NCBI GenBank assembly: GCA_903970315.1
Contig: CAJCIJ010000049.1
Location: 1 to 6,072, forward strand
Source: Actinomycetota bacterium
Lineage (GTDB): Bacteria; Actinomycetota; Thermoleophilia; Solirubrobacterales; Solirubrobacteraceae
Reading direction: 5' to 3'
DNA length: 6,072 nt
In this document: positions 1 through 4,362 of the stretch, piece by piece
Layout of the letters: every line of letters starts with the position of its first letter
How positions within the stretch are numbered: the stretch's first letter is position 1
Position numbers and translations under genes: made by a program
The notes under the pieces: generated by a model
What the model saw: only the letters and a program-made list of their open reading frames with translations
What the model was told of the DNA's origin: nothing
Databases searched by the model: none

Positions 1-2
1 AT

Positions 3-158
3 GGTGTGATGAACCGCGGTTTTTATAATTTTTCCTACACTCCTCTTCTCGATACAGCGGGCAAGGTCTATGCTATTCTGGACATTGCTATTGATGTGAC
101 GGACATGGTGAAGGCTCGGCAGGCGCTGCCCGTGCAACGCCTGGCGCAAGGGCGCTGA
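3..158 (+). pseudogene. Tail fragment of a PAS-domain sensor protein (Bacteroidota-like), 5' cut by window edge
   Basis: The frame is open from the left edge to a TGA at 156-158. Its first part reads like the end of a PAS/PAC domain: NFSYTPLLDTAGKVYAILD, then IAIDVTDMVKARQAL. The usual family pattern is an FxxxYxPLxDxxGxVxG strand followed by a D-V-T-E-x-V-x-A-R helix start, which is common in Bacteroidota signal-transduction histidine kinases. PAS domains sense ligands or redox state and pass the signal to a kinase or diguanylate cyclase; no output domain is present here. After about codon 40 (position 128) the frame continues into high-GC sequence and ends within nine residues that resemble nothing, so the domain is truncated. 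The first 100 bases are about 43% GC with codons such as ttt, tat, aat and att, unlike every other gene here. I infer foreign DNA or a chimeric contig end. The PAS call itself is fairly secure despite the short length. Confidence 0.6.
112..140. other. Composition and homology breakpoint
   Basis: Left of this point the sequence is AT-richer and codes in frame 3 for a PAS-like peptide. Right of it the sequence is about 75% GC and codes in frame 2 for an MMPL exporter. The exporter frame has a TGA at 92-94, and no ATG or GTG lies between there and 266, so the exporter gene cannot start naturally here. The exact joint is uncertain because both homologies fade between about 115 and 150. No insertion-sequence ends or target-site duplication are visible. 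It may be an assembly or library chimera or a genuine illegitimate recombination. Confidence 0.6.
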
Positions 159-931
159 CCGCGGGCGAGATCGACGGGCTGCTTGCAGCGATCCCCCAGT
201 ACTTCTCCCAGAGCGTTGTCACCCGCGACCGGCGCTATGCCACCCTCGCGTTCGGGATCCGGCTGATGGCGCTAGATCGTCAGCAGCGCGTGATCGAAGC
301 GATGCGCTCGATGCTTCACCCGCCGCGCGGGGTGCGCGCGCAGCTGGTAGGGCTCGCCGTACTCGCCGCCCAGGCCGACGCCAGTGTGGCCTCGGCCGGT
401 GGCCGTCTGCTGGCACTGCTCGTCAGCGTTCTGGCCGTTACCGCCGTCCTGCTGGTCGCGTTTAGGGGTGATCCCAGGCGCACGCTGAGTGCCGCGATTC
501 CGGTGATACTGGCAAGCGGGTGGTCCGGGCTGCTTGTGTTTGCAACGCGCATCACCTTGAACCCGATGTCGGTCACCCTGGGATGCCTTGTGGTGGCGAT
601 CGCCACCGAGTGCAGTGTGCTGCTCTCCGAGCGCTACCGTCAGCAGCGGGCCGCCGGATATGACCCGGGGCCGGCGCTGGGCATCACCTACCGGCGAACC
701 GGCGCTGCCGTGGCGGCTTCAGCGGTGACCGCCATCGCAGGTTTTGGAGTGTTGGCGGTCTCGGACGTGCGTATGCTCGCCGACTTCGGGCTGGTGACCG
801 TGTTGGACCTCGCTGTTGCCCTGGTTGGGGTGCTGCTGCTGGCGCCCTCCGTGCTCGTGCTCACCGAGCGGTTGGGCGCCCCGCCCCCGCCCCCGCCTTC
901 AGGCGAGGGCCAGCGAGCCGACGTCCAGTGA
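122..931 (+). CDS. C-terminal part of an MMPL/RND-family exporter, 5' truncated at the junction
   Basis: RND/MMPL proteins are proton-driven inner-membrane exporters of lipids, hopanoids or drugs, built from two repeats each with a large extracytoplasmic loop and six helices. This fragment holds the end of the second loop (recognisable from about 155, LTAGEIDGLLAAIPQYF, through HPPRGVRAQLVGL) and then five helices. Counting from the ATG at 266, the helices lie near residues 48-66, 74-95, 101-121, 145-166 and 172-200, matching helices 8-12. Conserved wording includes LNPMSVTLG, LLSERYRQ, RTGAAVAAS and DFGLVTV. The protein ends with six consecutive prolines and a short polar tail. There is no plausible start upstream: the frame is closed at 92-94, and the ATG at 266 lies inside a conserved stretch (GIRLMALDRQQRV). 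That ATG is therefore probably not the true start, although an annotation program would pick it. The last 33 bp overlap the convergent IHF-like gene. Substrate unknown. Confidence 0.8.
   Translation, partial: GAARATPGARALTAGEIDGLLAAIPQYFSQSVVTRDRRYATLAFGIRLMALDRQQRVIEAMRSMLHPPRGVRAQLVGLAVLAAQADASVASAGGRLLALLVSVLAVTAVLLVAFRGDPRRTLSAAIPVILASGWSGLLVFATRITLNPMSVTLGCLVVAIATECSVLLSERYRQQRAAGYDPGPALGITYRRTGAAVAASAVTAIAGFGVLAVSDVRMLADFGLVTVLDLAVALVGVLLLAPSVLVLTERLGAPPPPPPSGEGQRADVQ
889..910 (-). terminator. GC-rich hairpin over the IHF-like stop codon
   Basis: Read on the minus strand, two 9-nt arms (902-910 and 889-897) pair fully, with one T-G wobble, around a TGAA tetraloop. The loop contains the TGA stop of the IHF-like gene. 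On the plus strand the same arms pair with one C-A mismatch, inside the last codons of the exporter. There is no T-run after it on either strand, so it is not a canonical intrinsic terminator. It could act as a U-less terminator or 3'-end stabiliser between the two overlapping convergent transcripts. It may also be a by-product of the proline-codon repeat. Confidence 0.35.
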
Positions 932-1399
932 GGCCGTCAGCTCGCCCGTCAGCTCGCACGCGCCGGCCTCGGCGAGCAGTCGCACGAGCGTGGAACGCTG
1001 GCGATCGGTCATCGACCCGAGCGTCTTTCGCTCCGACATGGGCACGCGGGCCAGCAGTTTGCGGCAGCGCGTCTGGCCCCACCGGCGCTGGCTTGTGAGC
1101 AGGTCCGCCACGGCCATGCTCTCGGCCTCCCATGGGCAGTTGACGACGATCTGTGCCACATCGACGGTGCCCGCTGCCACCTTGCGCTTGAGCTCGGCGC
1201 GCGCCATTCTCACCTCGTTGGCGCGCTCAAGGGCACGCATGTACTGACGCTGGGCCTCGCCCGAGCACGCACGCGAGCCCCGTTCGGGCGCCAGACCGTC
1301 TGATGCCTGCCGGCTGTCGTTGGACCTCTGCTGAGGCTGGATGCCGGCTGTGTCGGAATGCCGAGAATCGGCAGGGACTATTGTCGCTGTGGCGGTCAT
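899..1399 (-). CDS. Actinobacterial-type integration host factor-like (mIHF/H2TH) DNA-binding protein
   Basis: The 166-residue protein has a low-complexity polar N-terminus (residues 1-48) and a conserved core at about 51-142: ALERANEVRMARAELKRKV, NCPWEAESMAVADLL, SQRRWGQTRCRKLL, then MSERKTLGSMTDRQR. This order, a basic alanine-rich helix followed by a helix-two-turn-helix region with W-G-x-x-R-C/A-x-K/R, is the pattern of actinobacterial mIHF, a small nucleoid protein that bends DNA and affects recombination, replication and transcription. Typical mIHF is about 105 residues, so this one has an extension at each end. I chose the ATG at 1399 because AGGGGAG lies 11 nt upstream. The frame stays open to another ATG at 1585, which sits five bases after a promoter-like -10 and would give a leaderless 228-residue form. 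A downstream ATG (residue 54) would leave only the core. The 3' end overlaps the convergent exporter by 33 bp. Nothing seen argues against it being functional. Confidence 0.8.
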   Translation of the reverse strand: MTATATIVPADSRHSDTAGIQPQQRSNDSRQASDGLAPERGSRACSGEAQRQYMRALERANEVRMARAELKRKVAAGTVDVAQIVVNCPWEAESMAVADLLTSQRRWGQTRCRKLLARVPMSERKTLGSMTDRQRSTLVRLLAEAGACELTGELTASLDVGSLALA

Positions 1400-1411
1400 T
1401 TTTGAAATCAC

Positions 1412-1418
1412 TCCCCTG
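1412..1418 (-). promoter_or_regulatory. Ribosome-binding site that selects the short IHF-like start
   Basis: AGGGGAG on the minus strand lies 11 nt upstream of the ATG at 1399-1397. The spacing is on the long side but the motif is strong. It is the main reason for choosing the 166-residue start over the longer open frame. Confidence 0.5.
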
Positions 1419-1590
1419 TGGCGCATCCGGCTCGATACCGACGCACACATCACTTGGGTATTGACGAGGTCGCGGCCAGCACTCCCGTTCGGTGTCAACC
1501 GACCGCCCGCTGCCGCGCCGTGGAGGGGCGCTTCATCTGGGCTGAAGGCTGCGAGCGACACCGAATTGGCAGGCGCACCGCTCATTGACG

Positions 1591-1619
1591 AACGTATGCA
1601 AGCGGGCGCCGTCGGTCAA
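1591..1619 (-). promoter_or_regulatory. Sigma-70-type promoter candidate for the IHF-like gene
   Basis: On the minus strand TTGACC (1619-1614) is followed by a 17-bp spacer and TACGTT (1596-1591). This fits the actinobacterial housekeeping pattern of a near-consensus -35 and a TAnnnT -10. Five bases after the -10 lies an in-frame ATG (1585-1583), the layout expected of a leaderless transcript. If transcription starts a few bases later instead, it gives a leader of about 185 nt before the Shine-Dalgarno-led ATG at 1399. Evidence is by motif only. Confidence 0.45.
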
Positions 1620-1679
1620 CAGTGCGCGCGTTCGTTCGTGCGCTCTCAGCGCCTTTTTAATCGTTGTGACCGGCTTGTG

Positions 1680-1708
1680 AAAAAGCGGACAAGCGCAGGG
1701 GGTGCGCT
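1680..1708 (-). terminator. Possible intrinsic terminator of the SPT-like gene
   Basis: Nine bases after the TGA stop, the minus strand has AGCGCA, a loop of five C, then TGCGCT (1708-1692), followed seven bases later by TTTTT (1684-1680). The stem is short (6 bp) and the T-run is displaced from it, so this is a modest candidate. Its position directly after the gene supports it. Confidence 0.4.
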
Positions 1709-1717
1709 GGACGCCGG

Positions 1718-3112
1718 TCAGGTTTGCGCGGGTCCCGGCAGCGGTCCGTGCTCGTTCTCGAAGCGCTCCTTGACGGACGCGAAGATCTCAAGCGCGCGGC
1801 CCAGCGTGGCGCGGTCGTGAGTTGCCATGACGCTCGTGCGCAGTAACGCCCCACCGGGTGGGACGCTGGGATGGATGGCGGTGTTCACGAACACCCCTGC
1901 GTCATAGAGCGCACGCCACAGCAGCCCCGCCTTCCAGTCATCGCCGACGAGCACGGGGACGATGGGGGTGACGATCGCCGGTGCGCCGGTGGCGTCGGGG
2001 CGAACGCCCGGTGCGGAATCGAGGCCATTGGCCCCCGGCGCGCCGGGGGGCAGGGTCTGTGGCGCGCCCACCGCAAAACCCAGGTCGTGCAGGCCGTCTC
2101 GCAGATACCAAGCGTTCTCCAGCAGGCGGCCAAAGAGCTGGGGGCCTTCGTCGGAGCGCATCACCCGCAGCGCTGCCAGCGCGGCGCCCACCGCAGCGGG
2201 CACGCCGGAGGCGGTGAATACGAAGGGCCGTGAGTAGATGCGCAGGTATTCGATCACTGCGGCGTCGCCCGCAATAAAGCCTCCGCAGGAAGCAAGGGAC
2301 TTGGAGAAGGTGCCCATGCGCAGATCGACTCGGTCCTCCACGCCCAACAACTCGGCGCTGCCGGCGCCGCGGGCTCCGAGTACGCCCACGCCATGGGCCT
2401 CGTCGACCATCAGGCGCGCGCCGTAGTGCTCACAGAGCTCGCAGATCTTCGGCAGCGGCGCGATGTCGCCCTCCATCGAGAACACCCCGTCGACCACCAC
2501 GAGCACGCCTCCACCGTCATCGGTGGCGCGCTGGAGCATCTTCTCGAGCTTCTCCAGGCGGTTGTGGCGAAAGGGGCGCAGCTTGGCACGCGAGATCATG
2601 CACCCGTCGAGGATCGATGCGTGGTCGCCGGAGTCCACGATCACGGTGTCCCCCGGGCCAAGCAGCGTGCCCAGGGTTCCCACGTTGGCCTGGTGGCCAG
2701 TGGTGAACACCAGCGCGTCCTCGGTCTGCATCCACTGCGCCAGCTCGCGCTCCAGCTCCAGGTGCAGCGGGGTGGTGCCGTTGAGCAGGCGCGACCCTGT
2801 CAGGCCCGTGCCGTAGTCACGCAGGGCACGCTGCGCGCCCTCCATCACCCTGGGGTCGTCGGTCAGTCCCAGGTAGTTGTTGGACCCCAGCATGATCCGC
2901 TGCGCGCCCTCCATGTCCACGACGCTGCGTGCCGGCGAGCTGACCACGTGCCAGTAAGGCAGGATCCCCGTGGCGCGTGCCGCCGCCAGCACCGCTTCGC
3001 GCTCGTGTCCGTGAACCTTGGCGAACACGTCCCGGGGCTTGGCCGCCGCCGCCTCGGTCGGTGCCGTCGCAGCAGTCGGTAGCGGTGTCGCAGCGGCAGT
3101 GGGTGTTGGCAT
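1718..3112 (-). CDS. Alpha-oxoamine synthase family PLP enzyme, probable serine palmitoyltransferase
   Basis: This 464-residue fold-type I PLP enzyme would condense L-serine with a long-chain acyl thioester to give 3-ketosphinganine, the first step of sphingolipid synthesis, in the cytoplasm. Visible motifs: GSNNYLGL (76-83); GSRLLNGTTPLHLELE (106-121), closer to bacterial SPT than to AONS or KBL; DHAS with the PLP-stacking His164; DEAHGVGVLG with Asp237 and His240; and TFSKSLASCGGFIAG with Schiff-base Lys271. Near the C-terminus are PPGGALLRTS and Arg425, a likely carboxylate ligand. All key residues are present. The start at 3112 is chosen because GGAAGGGG lies 8 nt upstream; homology begins only at about residue 28, so residues 1-26 are an Ala/Thr/Pro-rich extension. 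A Pro/Gly/Ala-rich insert occupies residues 352-379, where the family has a short turn before the TPIVPVLVG strand. The gene is divergent from the bCerS-like gene. 8-Amino-7-oxononanoate synthase or another AOS is the main alternative; no bio genes are nearby. Confidence 0.75.
   Translation of the reverse strand: MPTPTAAATPLPTAATAPTEAAAAKPRDVFAKVHGHEREAVLAAARATGILPYWHVVSSPARSVVDMEGAQRIMLGSNNYLGLTDDPRVMEGAQRALRDYGTGLTGSRLLNGTTPLHLELERELAQWMQTEDALVFTTGHQANVGTLGTLLGPGDTVIVDSGDHASILDGCMISRAKLRPFRHNRLEKLEKMLQRATDDGGGVLVVVDGVFSMEGDIAPLPKICELCEHYGARLMVDEAHGVGVLGARGAGSAELLGVEDRVDLRMGTFSKSLASCGGFIAGDAAVIEYLRIYSRPFVFTASGVPAAVGAALAALRVMRSDEGPQLFGRLLENAWYLRDGLHDLGFAVGAPQTLPPGAPGANGLDSAPGVRPDATGAPAIVTPIVPVLVGDDWKAGLLWRALYDAGVFVNTAIHPSVPPGGALLRTSVMATHDRATLGRALEIFASVKERFENEHGPLPGPAQT
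1976..2059 (-). other. Linker-like insertion in the SPT-like enzyme containing an 18-bp palindrome
   Basis: This stretch encodes residues 352-379, rich in Pro, Gly and Ala, between the GFAVGAP turn and the TPIVPVLVG strand. As I recall the family, these are normally joined by only a few residues. Within it, 2032-2049 is a perfect 18-nt palindrome (CCCCCGGCG and its complement). The reading frame is kept, so it may be a harmless surface loop that grew by slippage or insertion. Confidence 0.5.
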
Positions 3113-3128
3113 GTAAGGTGCCCCTTCC
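3113..3128. promoter_or_regulatory. Back-to-back ribosome-binding sites between divergent start codons
   Basis: Only 16 bp lie between the ATG of the SPT-like gene (minus, 3112) and the GTG of the acyltransferase (plus, 3129). AAGGTG (3115-3120) is the plus-strand Shine-Dalgarno, 8 nt before the GTG. The complement of 3121-3128, GGAAGGGG, is the minus-strand Shine-Dalgarno, 8 nt before the ATG. No promoter for either gene can fit between them, so each should lie inside the other's coding sequence unless a start is misassigned. Confidence 0.6.
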
Positions 3129-4349
3129 GTGAGTGTGCAGGTCAGAGCTGTCTCGGGCAGGGGAGATCTACGGCGCTTCATAGACCTGCCGTTCCGCCTG
3201 CATGCTAACCGGCCCCAGTGGGTTCCACCGCTGAAGTTCGAGCGGCGCCTGTTCCTGAACAGGCGCATGAACGCCTTCTTCAAGCACGGCGAGGCCGAGT
3301 ACTTCCTGGCCTGGCGGACCGACGGTGGCGACAGCCGCGTCGTGGGCCGCATAACCGCCCACATCGACCACGCCTACAACTCCTACCACGGTGCAGTTTG
3401 GGGCTGGTTTGGCTTTCTGGAGATGGAGGACGACGGCGAGGTGGCGCGCTCCCTGCTTGACGCTGCCGCATCGTGGCTGGCCGAGCGCGGCTGTGAGCGC
3501 ATGGTGGGCCCCGCCGAGTTCACGGTCAACGACGGCGCGGGCATCCTCATCGAGGGCTTCGACGCTCCCGCGCTGATCCTCGAACCGTGGCAGCCGCCGT
3601 ACTACCAGCAGCTGCTCGAGCAGGCCGGCGTGGCCAAGGCCGTGGACATGTTCGTCTGGGAGATCGACGTCTCGGACCGCAACAACACGCTCCCCGTGCT
3701 CTTCGAGCTCGCCGAGAAGGCCGAAAGCGAGCACGGGATCAGGCTGCGGCGCATGAGCCGCTTGCACCTGCGCCGTGACCTCGACGCGTTCGCCGAGGTC
3801 TACAACGCCGCCTGGTCAGATCACTGGGGCTTTGTCCCGTACTCCAAGCAGGATCTCGACGCATATGCCCAGGAACTGCAACTGGCGTTCGACAAGAACT
3901 GGTTCATGGTGGCCGAACACGAGGGCACCGGCGAGGTGGTGGGGCTGGCAATCACCGTGCCCGATCTCAACCAGGTTGCGCGCAAGATGAACGGCCGGAT
4001 CCTGCCCGTGGGCTGGTGGTACTTCCTGCGCAAGGCCCGCATCATGACCTGGATCCGCGTTGGCTTCTTGGGGGTCAAGCCCGAGTACCAGCACACCGGC
4101 GTGGCCGCCCTGCTCTACGTCGAGCACTTCAACACCGCCGAGCGCACGCCCCAGAAGCACGGACTGTGCGGCTGGATCCTTGAGAGCAACACGCCCATGA
4201 ACCGTGCCATGGAAGCGATGGGCTCGCGCATCGCCAAGCGCTACCGGATGTACGAACGGACCCTGGGGACTGCCCCTCCGGATGGTGCACCGGCAGCTGC
4301 AGAGGCCGCGCTCGCCGCACACGGCGCGCCCGGCGCCGGGAGCGAGTAG
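3129..4349 (+). CDS. GNAT-like acyltransferase of the YghO / bacterial ceramide synthase-like family
   Basis: The 406-residue protein opens with the family signature VSGRGDLRRFIDLPFRLH (8-25), followed by WVPPL (31-35), FFKHGEAEYFLA (50-61), VVGRITAHIDHAYN (71-84) and GWFGFLE (92-98). Then come MVGPAEFTVNDGAGILIEGF (125-144), PPYYQQLLEQAG (156-167) and a C-terminal GNAT-like part. There, LGVKPEYQHTGVAALLY (314-330) resembles acyl-CoA-binding motif A and GWILESNTPMNRAMEAMG (348-365) follows. Family knowledge, from memory: members include E. coli YghO and the Caulobacter ceramide synthase, which N-acylates a long-chain base. The pairing with an SPT-like gene supports that role here; the substrate is inferred. 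The start is GTG with AAGGTG 8 nt upstream, and a second GTG two codons later is possible. The last 30 residues are a disordered Ala/Pro/Gly tail. The gene converges with the glycosyltransferase (10 bp between stops). Alternative: another N-acyltransferase of this poorly characterised family. Confidence 0.75.
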   Translation: MSVQVRAVSGRGDLRRFIDLPFRLHANRPQWVPPLKFERRLFLNRRMNAFFKHGEAEYFLAWRTDGGDSRVVGRITAHIDHAYNSYHGAVWGWFGFLEMEDDGEVARSLLDAAASWLAERGCERMVGPAEFTVNDGAGILIEGFDAPALILEPWQPPYYQQLLEQAGVAKAVDMFVWEIDVSDRNNTLPVLFELAEKAESEHGIRLRRMSRLHLRRDLDAFAEVYNAAWSDHWGFVPYSKQDLDAYAQELQLAFDKNWFMVAEHEGTGEVVGLAITVPDLNQVARKMNGRILPVGWWYFLRKARIMTWIRVGFLGVKPEYQHTGVAALLYVEHFNTAERTPQKHGLCGWILESNTPMNRAMEAMGSRIAKRYRMYERTLGTAPPDGAPAAAEAALAAHGAPGAGSE

Positions 4350-4362
4350 CGCCCAGGGGCTA
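4347..4362. terminator. Inverted repeat formed by two convergent stop codons
   Basis: TAGCGCCCAGGGGCTA runs from the plus-strand TAG of the acyltransferase to the minus-strand TAG of the glycosyltransferase. Outer arms TAGC/GCTA pair, then one G-G mismatch, then CC/GG, so the structure is weak and has no T-run. A 12-nt perfect palindrome (CCCGGCGCCGGG, 4329-4340) lies just upstream. Together they may slow polymerase from either side, but neither is a canonical terminator. Confidence 0.25.

Larger units (their letters stand above)
1400..1717. other. Intergenic region between the SPT-like and IHF-like genes
   Basis: This 318-bp stretch separates two minus-strand genes. No convincing independent gene was seen. 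The minus-strand frame of the IHF-like gene stays open from 1400 to 1585, but the 62 residues it would add are low-complexity and unfamiliar, and the third-position GC of that stretch is roughly two thirds by hand count. It holds a promoter candidate (1591-1619), a ribosome-binding site for the IHF-like gene (about 1412-1418), a possible terminator for the SPT-like gene (1680-1708), and a short plus-strand stem-loop with T-run (1640-1658) that serves no obvious gene. Confidence 0.6.

Noticed and set aside
880..897. C-rich tandem CCCCCG run at the exporter 3' end as a functional repeat
   Set aside because: It simply encodes six prolines; no more than a few units and no copies elsewhere.
1493..1498. 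Consensus TTGACA on the minus strand closer to the IHF-like gene
   Set aside because: No TAnnnT-type -10 lies 16-18 bp downstream, so it is weaker than the promoter candidate at 1591-1619.
1640..1658. Plus-strand stem-loop GCGCT-CTC-AGCGC followed by CTTTTT
   Set aside because: Looks like a small intrinsic terminator, but no plus-strand gene ends nearby (the nearest ends at 931), and the stem is only 5 bp.
2393..3082. Long plus-strand open frame (229 codons) opposite the SPT-like gene
   Set aside because: Antisense shadow in high-GC DNA; the peptide is His/Arg/Gln/Val-rich with no recognisable motif, while the minus strand has clear catalytic motifs.
3202..3207. Minus-strand TAGCAT as a -10 for the SPT-like gene
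   Set aside because: Good -10 but only about 3 of 6 matches in the best -35 at 16 bp, and it lies inside acyltransferase coding sequence; too weak to list.
3113..3364. Upstream extension of the SPT-like frame by 84 residues
   Set aside because: It is antisense to the conserved N-terminus of the acyltransferase, its peptide is basic and unfamiliar, and the ATG at 3112 has a good Shine-Dalgarno.
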